Below are positions 34,770-45,578 of a DNA stretch of 64,000 nt, in pieces. The notes beneath the pieces were generated by a model. It was not told the origin of the DNA. It was given only the letters and a program-made list of their open reading frames with translations, and did not search any database. Position 1 is the stretch's first letter. Every line of letters starts with the position of its first letter. Source of the DNA: GCA-2746795 sp964643965 (GTDB lineage: Bacteria; Chloroflexota; Anaerolineae; Promineifilales; Promineifilaceae); contig CAZXVH010000008.1 of the NCBI GenBank assembly GCA_964643965.1, positions 28,252 through 92,251 on the forward strand. Reading direction: 5' to 3'. A program made the translations under genes and the position numbers.

Positions 34770-36695
34770 TTACACGTCTAAATTGCGTACTTCCCCGGAA
34801 TGGGTCATGATGAAGCGTTTGCGGGGCGCCACTTCCGCGCCCATGAGCATGTCAAACGTTCTATCCGCCACTACCGCATCATCAATCGTCACCTGGAGCA
34901 GGGTGCGCTCGGCCGGGTCCATCGTCGTTTCCCACAACTGTTGGGCATTCATCTCGCCCAAACCCTTGTAGCGCTGAATACCCACTTTTTTATCACCAAG
35001 CTCTTTGAGCAGCTTTTCTTGCTGGGCTTCGGTGTAGGTGTAGTGCAACTTCTTGCCTTCTTTGACGGCGTACAGCGGCGGCTGGGCGATGTAAAGATGG
35101 CCCCCTTCAATCAACTGCGGCATGTAGCGGAAATAGAAGGTGAGCAGCAGGGTGCGAATGTGGCTGCCGTCCACATCAGCATCCGTCATGATGATCACGC
35201 GCCCATACCGCAAATTGCTCAGATCCATCGTTTCGCCAATGCCGGTACCCATGGCGGAAATAAGCGATTTGACTTCGTTGTTTGCCAGAATTTTGTCCAG
35301 ACGCGCCCGTTCTGTGTTAAGAATTTTACCGCGCAAGGGCAGAATGGCCTGGAAATGACGGTCGCGACCCTGTTTGGCCGTGCCACCGGCGGAGTCACCC
35401 TCAACGATATATAGTTCGCATTTGGCCGGGTCGCGTTCGGAACAGTCGGCCAGTTTACCGGGCAGGGTGAGGCTTTCCAGGGCGCTTTTGCGCATAACCA
35501 GGTCACGCGCTTTACGGGCAGCGTCTCGCGCCCGGGAACTGGTGAGGCAGCGCTCGATGATTTTCCGCGCTTCTCGCGGATTTTCTTCCAGGTAGGCCGA
35601 CATGGCGTCTGACAAGACAGAGGAGACGATGCCGGCGACTTCCGCGTTCATGAGCTTCACTTTGGTCTGGCTCTCAAACTGCGGGTCGGGGTGCTTGATG
35701 CTGACGACGACGGTCAAGCCTTCGCGGGTGTCGTCGCTGGAGAAGTTATTATCTTTCTCTTTGAGGAAGTTGTTTTTGCGGGCGTAGAGATTGATGACGC
35801 GGGTAACGGCCGTTCTCACCCCGGTCAAATGCGTCCCTCCATCTGCGGTATGGATGGTATTGGCAAAAGCATATTCGGAAGTGGCGATGCCATCGGTATA
35901 TTGCAAAGCTACTTCCACCTCGATATTGTCGATCTCTTTTTTGCCATAAATAGGTGAATGCAGCACCTTGCGGTTGCGGTTCAGGTAACGCACAAAAGAG
36001 TTGACGCCGCCGTCAAAATAGAAGCTCATTTCACGCGGGAATTCTGGCCGCTCGTCACGCAGTTTCAAGAACACTTTGCTGGTGACAAAGGCCATTTCGC
36101 GGAAACGATTTGCCAGCGTGTCAAACTTATACGTCTCGTCATCTTTAAAGATGGTTTCATCAAAGCGGAAGGTGGTGGTAGTGCCGCTGGCTTCCCCTCG
36201 TTTCAACTTGCGCTCTTTGGCCACAGGCCCTTCTGGGACGCCCCGTTTGTAACGCTGCACAAATTCATACCCTTCACGGCGAACCTTGACCACCATCCAG
36301 TCAGATAGGGCATTCACGGCCGCTGCGCCCACGCCATGCAGTCCACCCGACACTTTGTAAGCTGACTCATCGAACTTACCGCCGGCGTGAAGCGTGGTCA
36401 TCACCAGTTCCAGCGCCGATACTTTTTCGATGGGATGGGGAGCTACCGGAATGCCGACGCCATTGTCGCTGACGCTGACGCTGTTATCGGGATGGATGGT
36501 CACTTCAATGCGGTCGCAGCGGCCGGCCAGCGCTTCATCGATGGAGTTATCGACGATTTCATAGACCAGGTGGTGGAGCGCCTTAACGTCGGTGCCGCCC
36601 ACATACATGCCGGGCCGACGGCGTACCGCTTCTAGCCCTTTAAGTACCTGAATATTGCCCGAATCATATTTTTTTTCTTGTGAATTCTTAGTCAT
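34770..36695 (-). CDS. gyrB: DNA gyrase subunit B
   Basis: A 641-residue type IIA topoisomerase ATPase subunit. The GHKL ATPase motifs are [26 protein letters not shown], and the ATP lid [20 protein letters not shown]; the transducer contains [15 protein letters not shown]. The TOPRIM domain carries [18 protein letters not shown] and [20 protein letters not shown]; the C-terminal [10 protein letters not shown] and RNLDV are typical of GyrB. Length fits the short GyrB type without the 170-residue Gram-negative insert. The gene follows a membrane protein gene by 19 nt on the same strand. ParE cannot be formally excluded, but the features favour GyrB. Confidence 0.95.
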   Translation of the reverse strand: MTKNSQEKKYDSGNIQVLKGLEAVRRRPGMYVGGTDVKALHHLVYEIVDNSIDEALAGRCDRIEVTIHPDNSVSVSDNGVGIPVAPHPIEKVSALELVMTTLHAGGKFDESAYKVSGGLHGVGAAAVNALSDWMVVKVRREGYEFVQRYKRGVPEGPVAKERKLKRGEASGTTTTFRFDETIFKDDETYKFDTLANRFREMAFVTSKVFLKLRDERPEFPREMSFYFDGGVNSFVRYLNRNRKVLHSPIYGKKEIDNIEVEVALQYTDGIATSEYAFANTIHTADGGTHLTGVRTAVTRVINLYARKNNFLKEKDNNFSSDDTREGLTVVVSIKHPDPQFESQTKVKLMNAEVAGIVSSVLSDAMSAYLEENPREARKIIERCLTSSRARDAARKARDLVMRKSALESLTLPGKLADCSERDPAKCELYIVEGDSAGGTAKQGRDRHFQAILPLRGKILNTERARLDKILANNEVKSLISAMGTGIGETMDLSNLRYGRVIIMTDADVDGSHIRTLLLTFYFRYMPQLIEGGHLYIAQPPLYAVKEGKKLHYTYTEAQQEKLLKELGDKKVGIQRYKGLGEMNAQQLWETTMDPAERTLLQVTIDDAVVADRTFDMLMGAEVAPRKRFIMTHSGEVRNLDV

Positions 36696-36714
36696 TGACG
36701 AATCCTTGATTCAT

Positions 36715-37665
36715 TTATTGTTTTTGCAAGAGCGCCAGATAGCGATCTTGGAAGTAGATGAAGGTAGCCGCTGTGAGTGCTGTCATGATAAACGCATGGC
36801 CCACCAGGGTAACGGCCGTTAACCAGGAGCCATCATCCGCCAGGGTCAACAATGATCCCAACACATTGCGTGTCATTAAAACGGCCAGCAGCAGCAGCAA
36901 AACCTGCCCGAAAAAGGCGCGCACCAGATAGGTGCTGTAAAACATCGCCTTGGGCAGGGACAGCCCATGAAGCGCCAAAGCCTGGGGGGTAAAGTAAACG
37001 AAAATAAAAAACCAGAGCAGCAGCACCGGCCCGGCAAATAAAATCATAGTCGCCAAAAACTGGCTGAACAGCGCTGCCGCCACGCTCATAAATAGCAAGG
37101 GAATATAAAGGATGAAACCCAGGATGATGAACAAGACCCCCAGGCCCATCAGCTTTAACCCTGTTTGCCCAAAGCGGCCTGCCAACTGGCCGACCGTAAG
37201 GGGCTGTTGTTTACTTTCCAGGCGAACCGCCTGGGCGATAAAGACGTAATATAATGCCGTCAGCCAAATGCCGATGAAGCTAAACAGCAAAAACAGGCCA
37301 AACCATACCAGCGGATCGGTAAGTTCCGTAATCGGAGCAGGCAGGGGTGTGCTTTCCGGCGTCATGCCCACCATTAGCGCCGGAATGCCCACCAACGGCA
37401 CAGACAAGGAGGTGAACAGATTGGTGCGCGGGGCAAAGGCCAGGATTTGAGCGGTAATCTCTTGCAAGGCGGGATCAGTGGGCAGCAAGGCCATCATTTG
37501 CTCAATGATCGGCCGGAAGCTGAGGCGCGGCCCCAACCATAAAAAGGCGTCGAGACAGACCGGCAAAATGAGCAGCCAAAGATGGTGAGTAACAAGGTCA
37601 AATCCGGCAGCGATAGTAGGCCAGATGCCTGGTGGGGGAGCGAGATTTTCTTTATTTTGCATCAT
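36715..37665 (-). CDS. Polytopic membrane protein of unknown function
   Basis: A 316-residue membrane protein (MMQNKENLAPPPGIWPTIAA) with about six hydrophobic segments (roughly 28-48, 85-105 weaker, 120-150, 180-205, 210-240, 260-300). It has one large loop outside or inside around residues 55-80. No catalytic motif. The ATG at 37665 is preferred because AAGGGG is 9 nt upstream. The gene ends 19 nt before gyrB, so the two may share a transcript. Confidence 0.75.
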   Translation of the reverse strand: MMQNKENLAPPPGIWPTIAAGFDLVTHHLWLLILPVCLDAFLWLGPRLSFRPIIEQMMALLPTDPALQEITAQILAFAPRTNLFTSLSVPLVGIPALMVGMTPESTPLPAPITELTDPLVWFGLFLLFSFIGIWLTALYYVFIAQAVRLESKQQPLTVGQLAGRFGQTGLKLMGLGVLFIILGFILYIPLLFMSVAAALFSQFLATMILFAGPVLLLWFFIFVYFTPQALALHGLSLPKAMFYSTYLVRAFFGQVLLLLLAVLMTRNVLGSLLTLADDGSWLTAVTLVGHAFIMTALTAATFIYFQDRYLALLQKQ

Positions 37666-37709
37666 GATTTTTAACCCCTTAATTTTACCACAACTGGGCA
37701 CCTCAAGCG

Positions 37710-37751
37710 AAAAAACAGCCGTTTCCTCATGATGGGAAACGGCCGTTTTTT
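37710..37751. terminator. Bidirectional terminator built from the iterated palindrome, second example
   Basis: Arms AAAAAACAGCCGTTTCC (37710-37726) and GGAAACGGCCGTTTTTT (37735-37751), with one mismatch, around an 8-nt loop. The right arm contains AACGGCCGTT. It lies after the amylopullulanase gene on the minus strand, ending that 7.5-kb transcript before the membrane protein and gyrB genes. Confidence 0.85.
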
Positions 37752-37834
37752 GTTTACTTTTTACTTGAATAATGGACGAGGGCTGAGCGTGTTAAAACCC
37801 GGCTTTAACACGCTCAATCCACTCCCGTCCCCTA

Positions 37835-40800
37835 TTAATTTTTGAAGACGACTGGCATGTAAAAATAGAACATCGGTTTGTCAGCCGTCGTTGTCAAACT
37901 GCTTTCTGCCATCGTTTGCGGGTCGCCTGTAGAAGCAGCCGTCACTGTCACCATATCGCTGGCCCCATCAAGGGCGCCGGCCGGGATGTCCACCGTGACC
38001 ACCACTGCCGCCGACATACCGGCCGCCAGCGTTACAGACGTGGGCGCCATCACCACCGACCAGGTATTGCCCGCCAGGCTCAGGTTAAAGGTATCGGTGA
38101 CATTGCCACTGTTTGTCAGGGTCAAGGTATATGTCACCGTCTCGCCTGGTGTGCCTGCTTGGGCCGCTGCTGCGGGCGCCAGTTCTACGCCATACTCGGT
38201 CTCCACCACTTGCGCCACCACAAAAACGGCCGTTGTCCGACCCGGAATGGTGAATTCGCCCGCCTCCGCATCAAAGGTGGTTTGTTTAACCACATCATCT
38301 ACTGAGGCAGCCTGCACCGGATGCAAAACCAATTCCTGGTCAATCCAGTTGGTGCTGGAGATGGTTTGGGGTTCGTCGTTGGCGTTGAACAAGACCACAA
38401 TCCACTCGTAGTTCGGGTCGATGTCGGCCACGCCATCTGCCATGTCCGACAGGTTCATGACGATCAGGCCCGGAATCTGGCCCGGCCCCACATTTTCATA
38501 GGAGAGGCGGGCCTGCACCTCAACGGCCGTTTCCAGCCGGAACAGCGGTGAACTGGCCCGAATCGCCAACCATTCCTGGTACATGTCAGCCGAGTGCATG
38601 ATGTCAGCTTGCGCCGGCATCAAAGCGGGGTCGCTCAAGAACGGCCGCATGATGTCCCAGTTTTCCTGATTCTTGCCTGCTACCGGCAGCCCCACGCCCC
38701 AATTGTTGTCGGCGTAGGTAAAGTCCAGTTTGTTGAACCAGTCACCCGAGTTATAGCTGTCCCGATCCATCGACTTGGAGCGCAGTAGATCGCTGCCCGC
38801 GTGATAGAAAGGCACACCCTGGCTCAAGGAGACAATGCTCAAGCCCATCTGCTGCACCCGCACCCGGTCTGTCATGGTGGTGGTGGCCGTGGGAATGGTG
38901 AAGGCATTGATGTCATACAAGGTCTGGTTGTCATGCTTGGAGATGTAGACGATGTGTTCCTGCGGATCGGCGGTGTAACCGGCCGGTTGGCCGTTGTAAT
39001 CCACCTCTGCGCCTGTCACCAGATTGCCGTGGCGGTCGATGAACTCATAATCCGCCAGATTGCCCGCCAGCCCCACCCGTATCTGGTCAGAGAGCAGCAG
39101 CAGCCGGTTGAGTGCATCTGGCTGCGGGTGGTTGTTCGGGTCGTAGTACAGGCCGTTGGCGAACCCTTGCGTCATCAAATCCGCGCCGCTGGCAAAGGGA
39201 CTGGGACCGCGTACGGCGTCGCGCAGGCGGTCACTGAAAGTGCCGATGCCCGTACCGGCCATATTGAACTGGGTGGCGTTGACGCCGCGAGCATTATTTG
39301 CCACTTCGCCAAAGTCCCAGCCTTCGCCGTACAGGTAGATGGCAGCGCCGTCTACGCCGTCATCCTCAAGGGTGAGGGCGTCTAAAGCGGCCCGCACCGC
39401 CAGCATATTGTCTTTCATGTGGTGGCCCATCAGGTCGAAGCGGAAGGCGTCCACTTTGTATGCTTTGGCCCAGGTGACCAGCGAATCGACCATCAGTTTT
39501 TCCATCATCTCATGCTCGGTGGCGGTGTTTTCGCAGCAGGTGCTTGTTTCCACCTGACCGTTGCCGTTCAGCCGGTGATAATAACCGGGTACCACTTTGT
39601 CCAAGACAGAGTTGGCGTTTTGGCCGGAGGCGTTGGTATGGTTGTAAACCACATCCATGACCACGCGCAGGTCGGTCTGGTTGATAGCCTGCACCATTTC
39701 CCGGAATTCGACGATGCGCACAGTGCCGGTAGGCACGGTGCTGTAGCTGCCTTCGGGCACGGTGTAGTGGAAGGGATCATAACCCCAATTAAAGGCGTCT
39801 GTGTTCTCAACGGCCGTTACCGCGGCTTGCTGATCTTCACTGGCCGGACTCATATCCGCGCCGGTGAAATCTGGCTCCTGCCAGGTACTCTTGTCTTCGT
39901 TGATGGTGGCGATGTCAAACACAGGCAGCAGGTGCAAATGCGAGAGACCGGCGTCGGCCAAAGCTTGCAAATGCTGCATCCCGTTGCTGTTCGGATAGGT
40001 GAATGCCTTGAACGTGCCCTGCGCTTCGGCCGGCACCAGCGGATCATTCACACTAAAGTCGCGCATGTGGATTTCATAGATGGTGATGTCTTCCGGGTTC
40101 ACCACTGGCGGTTTTACCAGCGTATCCCAACCAGATGGGGCCAGCGCCGGGTCTTCCAGGTCTACGATCTGGCTGCGGGTGCTGTTCATCGCCAGGCTGA
40201 ACGAGTAGGGGTCTGTCACCAGATTGTGTTCCACCATGCCGGTGCTGTGGACATACACTTCCACTTCGTACAGATAGTATTGGTTTTTCCAGCTTGAATC
40301 GCCGGTAATACTCCAGATGCCGCTGTCGGCGTCCAGGGTCATGGTTTCAGTGACGCTGGTGGTTGACGGGTCGGCGTCATCAAAAAGATGCAGGGTTACT
40401 GATTTAGCGGTAGGCGCCCACAAGTTTAGAGTGGGGGCGTCGCCGATCCATACCACGCCCAACGTTTCGCTGTAGGCGTCGGCCGCGTACAAGTCGTCTA
40501 ATACGCCAGGGATTTGCAGACCGGTGGCGTCTACCAGCGTATCGGCGGCAAAGGCGGAGACGGCAATCTGCCCTTTGAGCAGGTCAGGCGCTAAGGCGGC
40601 GTCGCCCGCATCCAGTTCCCAGGCCGGAATCCCGGACAGATGGGGGAACTTGGCGGCAATGCTGCCGGTGATGACGCCATTTTGCGTCAGGGTGTAAACG
40701 CTGCCGCCGCTGATGCCGCTGTTGTCCAAAACCAGCCCGCCCGTAGGCGCGGCGTGGAGATACACGGCGTCGGCCGCTACCAGCGGCTCCCAGCCGATGG

Positions 40801-43800
40801 TATTGGCGCTGAGCCAGTGAGCCTGCTGCTGTTCAATGTTGCCTATAACGCTGCCGGCGCAAACCTGGTCTCTGATGGCGTAAGCAATTGGTTCTGAGGT
40901 GATCTGGCGGCGAATACCGTTACCATCCACGATGTCTCCATTGACCACCCAAATTTCGTGGCCGGTGCTGTTGAGGTTCAGCGATTGATCGGCAGGCGTA
41001 TCTTTTTCGTCGCCGCGGTGGAAGATGTAGTTAACGGCCGACGGGTTCTCAGCCAACGGCACTTCAAAGATGACGCCAAAGTCATCCTGCCCGGTGGCTT
41101 TGAAGGGCGTCTGCCAGGTGACGCCGGGGGTGTCTACATCGCCCCAGAGGTGCATCCCCCAGAAGTCGTTGTAGTCACTGCTGGTGTAGTCGCCGAAATC
41201 GTTTAAGCAGCGGGCATAATGGAAAACGGCCGTGTCCGTGGCGGCCGGTTCTGAATCAAACCAGCCATCCACGTCAGCATTGACCCACACTTCGTAGTTG
41301 AGGGTGGGCGTGTAGGTGCGCTGCGCTTCTTGCGAACCGGCGCCGTTGTGAATGATGAAGTTGAGGCCGCGCGTCAGTTCCAGGGTGGGGTAAACATCGG
41401 TGGTGATGCTGTACACCGCCCCAAAATCATCATAGCGACCGGGCATTTCTCGGTCCGGCCAGGTGGTGAGCGGCGGATCGCCATCTTGCCACAGGTGCAG
41501 CCCCCAATCGGTGTAGATGTCATCGGGACGGTTGTAATGCACCAGGGTGTCCCCTGTCGCTTCGGCGCGAGAGGCGTAGTTGGTTTCATCACCCTGAATG
41601 AGCCAGATTTCCGGCGTCACGGAGGGATCAAAACTGCGGTCATTGGGCGTGTCTTTGTCATCGCCCTGGTGGATGATGAACTCCACCAATTCGTTGGGGT
41701 CTTTCAGTTCAATGGCCACAAAGGCGCCAAAATCATCAATGCCGGCAAATTTCTTCGGTTCGCCCCAGGTGGTTTGCTCGCTGTCAGCGATGGCGTCGCC
41801 CCACAGGTGCAGACCCCAGAAGTCGTTGAAATCATTAGAATCGAAGTCGCCATAGTCACCGGCCGGGCGGTGGTAATGGATGATGGCGTAGCTTTCTTCA
41901 CCGGGTGTACCTTGCTCTCCCACCACGGCGCTGACGATGTTGTTTTTGTAATCGCCGTTCAAGTCGTTGACGATGGCCTGGAAGGTGAGTTCCGTTCCGG
42001 TAGGCAGTTGGCTGACATCATAGAAGAGGCGGTAAGGGGCGTTGTTGTCTGTGCCCAGGTAAGTGTAAGCGCCGCCGTCGATGCTGACGGCAAAGTTGAC
42101 CTCGGCAAAGATCGGTTCGCTCAGGTCAACGCCCACTTCTACTCGCCCCACTACTTCAGAACCAGGAGCAGGGGCGTTGAAGGTGAGGTCAGGGGCAACG
42201 GCCGTTTGCCGGAGAACAGGCAGCGCCGCATCCGCTTGATAGATGACGAACTCCAGCGCCGGTACGGTTACTGTAACCATGCGGCTGGCGTCTGAGGTGA
42301 CAGGCGCCGGGCCAGAATAAAGGGAAGTGAAATCCATGTTAGGCGCAAACACCTCAAAGCTGGCTGTCTGTTCGCTTTCCGCGTTGTTCAGGGCCACGAT
42401 GTATTCTACTTTTTCGTCCCGTTCAATACGGGAGAAGGCGTAGATGCCGGCCGCGCCGCTGCTGTAGCGGTGGATTTGCGCTCCGCGCCGCAGCGCCAAA
42501 TTGGCGTTATAGACATCGGCAAAACTGCTCAGTGCCTGATAGAGAGGATGGGTGTTGTCGAAATTGTCGTCGGCGGTGGTAGCGCTTGTGCCGATCAGAT
42601 TATTGTCGTTGAAGTCGGCCACCAGGCTGGGGAACATGTCTTCGCGGGCCTGTTTGTCGTTGCCCACGCCCACAAAACCCTGCTCGTCGCCGTAATAGAC
42701 TACCGGGAAGCCGCGCCCAAAGTAGAGCAGGGCGTAAGCCAGGTTCATGCGCTCAACCAGTTCATTTTCGGTTGTGCCGCTCAAGTTACGTAAACGGCCG
42801 CCAAACCGCTCCACACCGCCGTCGTGATTGCTGATGAATGTGCCTAATTGATAGGCGTTGCTGTCGGCGTCGGTGAAGTAGTCGTCGCTGGCGAAGAAGT
42901 TGCGCAGGTTGTTTGTCTGGTCGCTGTTGACGGCGAAATTGATGGCCGCGCCGTGCAGACCAAAGTCCAATACACTGGGCATACTGCCTTCGGTGGTGAA
43001 GCGGCTCAATACTTCCACATTGCCGTCAAACACTTCGCCGAAAATGAAGAAATCCGGCTTGCCATTGTTGACGGCGTAGTCCATTACTTCCGGGATTACC
43101 TGCTGCCAAAACTCGATATTGACGTGTTTCACGGTGTCCATGCGGTAGCCGTCAATGTCGTAGGCGGCGATAGTGCCGGTGAGAATGTCGGTGAAACCGT
43201 CCACCACGAAGGGCTGTTCGGTGAAGACATCGTCCAGGCCAAAGAAGTCGCCGTAGGTGGAGCTTTCACCGGCAAAGGTGGAGTCGCCGCGATTGTGGTA
43301 GTAGATGGGGTCGTTGAGCCAGGCCGGGTTTTTACGTGCGGCGTCGGCCGGGGCCACTTCCGGGGTGTAGGGGAAACTGACGCCCATATCCAGGGGTGGG
43401 AATATGCCAAAGATGTAGTCGCGGTCGTCAAATTCGTTGCCGCTGGCGTCGCGGTAGGGGTAGTCGGCTTTGTAGCGATAGGCCGAAGTGCCTTCTACAT
43501 AGCTGATCAGGTCGCCGGTGTGGTTGGCGACAAAGTCGAAATAAACTTTGAGGCCGCGAGCGTGGGCGGCGTCGATGAAGTCGATCAGTTCCTGGTCTGT
43601 GCCCAGGTGGGGATCGGCCGTTTCATAGTCCAGAATCCAATAGCCGTGATAGGCGGCGCCGATGCCGTTGGTGGCGCCGCTGTCTGGCTGGGTGGGGTTG
43701 TTTTCAAAGACGGGGGTGATCCAGATGGCGGAAATGCCCAGCCCTTCGATGTAGTCGAGGGTGTCGGTGTGGACTAAACCGGCCAGATCGCCGCCGTGAT

Positions 43801-45382
43801 AGTAGCTGATGTCGGTGGGATCGTAGCCGTGATCCGTGGGGCCACCGGAGATGCCGCCGGTGTTATTGCCCGGGTCGCCGTCCTGGAAGCGGTCGGTGAG
43901 GGCAAAGTAGAAGATTTCGTCCTGCACGGGATGCTGCACGGCCGGTTTGACGAGGTTCAGATCAATGGGGGGCAGCAGGGCGGGCGGGGTGAGGATTGCC
44001 ATACGGCCGTTATTGCCATCGATCCAAAACGTGACCACATCATTGTCCGTTATCACCTCAAAGGGGATATTGCCGCCGTTGACAGAACGGCCGTCGGCGC
44101 TCATCTGATTGTTCCAGCCATCGTTGGTGGCTTTGCCTTCGTAAGCACCGGCCGCCGCAAAGGTTTGCGTGTAGACATATTGATTGCCACCCAAATTGCT
44201 CATGACGGTGTTGGGATCAGCGGGATCAAAGCCTTGCCAATCGCCCACGGCCGTAAAAGTGGCGGGCATATCGTCCCAGGCGTTGGGGATGTTTTGCTGG
44301 GGATAGTAAGGCCAGCCAGCGTCGCCGCTGCGATCATTGGTGTCGTAGGTGAATTTAACGGTCTGGCTGGGAGTGGTGGTGATAGCCCAGGCGTTTTCGG
44401 GCATGGTGCTGTTCCAACTGCCACAGGTAAACACTTTCCAGGTGTTGCGCGCCGCCGCGCTAATTTCCAGGTCCAAGGAGAAAATGCCATCGCCGCCCAG
44501 CAAGTCGCCGTTCGTGCCATCATCGACCATGGGCAATCCGGCATTGTCCCAGCTGTTGAAGTCACCGGCCAGGCAGTGGCTGCCGCTGCTGCTGCCATGC
44601 TGCGTGATGGTGACGCGGCTACTGTTGGTGTCCAGCAGGAAGAGCACCACTTCGTTGTTGGTGGTGGTGGTGAAAGAGAGATTAGCGGCGTTGGTGGAAC
44701 GGCCGTTGCTGCCAATAGCGTTCCAGGTTCCCGTTTCTGTCACTTTGCCGATATAACTGCCCGCGGTGGGGATGTCTAATTCCAGACGGTAGATGCCGTT
44801 GCCTTCATGCGTCATCAACGTGGTGGCGTCGTTAAAGTCCCAACCATTAAAATCGCCCACGGCCGTAAACGAGGTGGGCATGTCGTCCCAGGCGTGGAGG
44901 ATATTTTGGGCGGGCAGCATGACGACGCCGGCGTCGGCGCTGTGGTCGTTGCTGTCAAAGAGGAAGGTCACTTCCTGGTTGGGGGCGCTGGTGTGTAACC
45001 AGGCGTTGCCGCTGCCGGGAAACCCTGTCCAGGTACCGCATTCCACTACTTTCCATTCCTGGAGACCGGCGCTGGCGTAAGTGTAAGCAAATGAATAGAC
45101 GCCGTCTCCGGCAGCGATGTCGCCGTGCGTGCCGTCGTCGTACATCGGTTGGCCGCCATTATCCCAGCCGTTAAAATCGCCGGTCACGCAAAAGCTTGCA
45201 GCGGAAACGGCCGTTGGTAAGCGATCTTGTGGGAGTTCGTGCCAGACTTCTCTTGAGAGTTCATTGGGCGAGGCTTGCACGGTCAGCCCCGTCATGAGCC
45301 ATAAGGCTAAACTGAGGAAGGTGGCGAATGCCAGGACGCTTACCAGGAGCCGCCAGAGACCTTTCATTTCTTTTCTCATCAC
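37835..45382 (-). CDS. Secreted amylopullulanase with two GH13 catalytic domains
   Basis: A 2515-residue exported enzyme. A signal peptide (about 1-37) is followed by four repeated pullulanase-X25-like beta domains (about 62-155, 172-262, 268-357, 376-465; motif VTGDFNGWDN), then a first GH13 alpha-amylase domain (about 485-1050) with catalytic Asp749 (GYRMDTVKH), Glu783 (FGEVFDG) and Asp854 (SNHDGG). Next are three CBM41 starch-binding domains (about 1166-1480; HYHRPAGDY, LHLWGD), a pullulanase N-terminal and CBM48-like region (about 1500-1760) and a second GH13 pullulanase domain (about 1765-2390) with Asp1983 (FRFDLMG), Glu2020 (YGEGWDF) and Asp2151 (SKHDNQT). A beta-sandwich (about 2400-2495) and a short tail end the protein. 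Both active sites look intact, so it should cut alpha-1,4 and alpha-1,6 bonds. Start: GTG 45382 or ATG 45379, after AAGGAG. Confidence 0.95.
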   Translation of the reverse strand: MMRKEMKGLWRLLVSVLAFATFLSLALWLMTGLTVQASPNELSREVWHELPQDRLPTAVSAASFCVTGDFNGWDNGGQPMYDDGTHGDIAAGDGVYSFAYTYASAGLQEWKVVECGTWTGFPGSGNAWLHTSAPNQEVTFLFDSNDHSADAGVVMLPAQNILHAWDDMPTSFTAVGDFNGWDFNDATTLMTHEGNGIYRLELDIPTAGSYIGKVTETGTWNAIGSNGRSTNAANLSFTTTTNNEVVLFLLDTNSSRVTITQHGSSSGSHCLAGDFNSWDNAGLPMVDDGTNGDLLGGDGIFSLDLEISAAARNTWKVFTCGSWNSTMPENAWAITTTPSQTVKFTYDTNDRSGDAGWPYYPQQNIPNAWDDMPATFTAVGDWQGFDPADPNTVMSNLGGNQYVYTQTFAAAGAYEGKATNDGWNNQMSADGRSVNGGNIPFEVITDNDVVTFWIDGNNGRMAILTPPALLPPIDLNLVKPAVQHPVQDEIFYFALTDRFQDGDPGNNTGGISGGPTDHGYDPTDISYYHGGDLAGLVHTDTLDYIEGLGISAIWITPVFENNPTQPDSGATNGIGAAYHGYWILDYETADPHLGTDQELIDFIDAAHARGLKVYFDFVANHTGDLISYVEGTSAYRYKADYPYRDASGNEFDDRDYIFGIFPPLDMGVSFPYTPEVAPADAARKNPAWLNDPIYYHNRGDSTFAGESSTYGDFFGLDDVFTEQPFVVDGFTDILTGTIAAYDIDGYRMDTVKHVNIEFWQQVIPEVMDYAVNNGKPDFFIFGEVFDGNVEVLSRFTTEGSMPSVLDFGLHGAAINFAVNSDQTNNLRNFFASDDYFTDADSNAYQLGTFISNHDGGVERFGGRLRNLSGTTENELVERMNLAYALLYFGRGFPVVYYGDEQGFVGVGNDKQAREDMFPSLVADFNDNNLIGTSATTADDNFDNTHPLYQALSSFADVYNANLALRRGAQIHRYSSGAAGIYAFSRIERDEKVEYIVALNNAESEQTASFEVFAPNMDFTSLYSGPAPVTSDASRMVTVTVPALEFVIYQADAALPVLRQTAVAPDLTFNAPAPGSEVVGRVEVGVDLSEPIFAEVNFAVSIDGGAYTYLGTDNNAPYRLFYDVSQLPTGTELTFQAIVNDLNGDYKNNIVSAVVGEQGTPGEESYAIIHYHRPAGDYGDFDSNDFNDFWGLHLWGDAIADSEQTTWGEPKKFAGIDDFGAFVAIELKDPNELVEFIIHQGDDKDTPNDRSFDPSVTPEIWLIQGDETNYASRAEATGDTLVHYNRPDDIYTDWGLHLWQDGDPPLTTWPDREMPGRYDDFGAVYSITTDVYPTLELTRGLNFIIHNGAGSQEAQRTYTPTLNYEVWVNADVDGWFDSEPAATDTAVFHYARCLNDFGDYTSSDYNDFWGMHLWGDVDTPGVTWQTPFKATGQDDFGVIFEVPLAENPSAVNYIFHRGDEKDTPADQSLNLNSTGHEIWVVNGDIVDGNGIRRQITSEPIAYAIRDQVCAGSVIGNIEQQQAHWLSANTIGWEPLVAADAVYLHAAPTGGLVLDNSGISGGSVYTLTQNGVITGSIAAKFPHLSGIPAWELDAGDAALAPDLLKGQIAVSAFAADTLVDATGLQIPGVLDDLYAADAYSETLGVVWIGDAPTLNLWAPTAKSVTLHLFDDADPSTTSVTETMTLDADSGIWSITGDSSWKNQYYLYEVEVYVHSTGMVEHNLVTDPYSFSLAMNSTRSQIVDLEDPALAPSGWDTLVKPPVVNPEDITIYEIHMRDFSVNDPLVPAEAQGTFKAFTYPNSNGMQHLQALADAGLSHLHLLPVFDIATINEDKSTWQEPDFTGADMSPASEDQQAAVTAVENTDAFNWGYDPFHYTVPEGSYSTVPTGTVRIVEFREMVQAINQTDLRVVMDVVYNHTNASGQNANSVLDKVVPGYYHRLNGNGQVETSTCCENTATEHEMMEKLMVDSLVTWAKAYKVDAFRFDLMGHHMKDNMLAVRAALDALTLEDDGVDGAAIYLYGEGWDFGEVANNARGVNATQFNMAGTGIGTFSDRLRDAVRGPSPFASGADLMTQGFANGLYYDPNNHPQPDALNRLLLLSDQIRVGLAGNLADYEFIDRHGNLVTGAEVDYNGQPAGYTADPQEHIVYISKHDNQTLYDINAFTIPTATTTMTDRVRVQQMGLSIVSLSQGVPFYHAGSDLLRSKSMDRDSYNSGDWFNKLDFTYADNNWGVGLPVAGKNQENWDIMRPFLSDPALMPAQADIMHSADMYQEWLAIRASSPLFRLETAVEVQARLSYENVGPGQIPGLIVMNLSDMADGVADIDPNYEWIVVLFNANDEPQTISSTNWIDQELVLHPVQAASVDDVVKQTTFDAEAGEFTIPGRTTAVFVVAQVVETEYGVELAPAAAAQAGTPGETVTYTLTLTNSGNVTDTFNLSLAGNTWSVVMAPTSVTLAAGMSAAVVVTVDIPAGALDGASDMVTVTAASTGDPQTMAESSLTTTADKPMFYFYMPVVFKN

Positions 45383-45556
45383 AACACACTTCTCCTTTCA
45401 CCGACCTGCGGGGGTAGGTGAGTCACAAATATGAGATAACAAAAAGCCCGTATAAATACCTTTCGGCATTTGTACAGGCTCAATAAACTTGCTATTTTGA
45501 GCAAAAAGCGGGTTGCTCATGGTAAGAGGTTGGAGCATCATTCAATAAAACTCCCG

Positions 45557-45578
45557 TATAGTTGATATATCAACTATA
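45557..45578. promoter_or_regulatory. Perfect 22-bp palindrome upstream of amylopullulanase
   Basis: Half-site TATAGTTGATA followed by its exact reverse complement with no spacer. The dyad of this length is typical of a dimeric repressor operator (MarR, GntR or TetR type). It stands about 175 bp upstream of the amylopullulanase start and 565 bp upstream of moxR. Confidence 0.65.

Noticed and set aside
38801..44779. Long plus-strand open frames opposite the amylopullulanase gene (up to about 327 codons)
   Set aside because: They are complementary-strand shadows of a strongly coding GC-rich gene, with no ribosome sites and no recognisable motifs.
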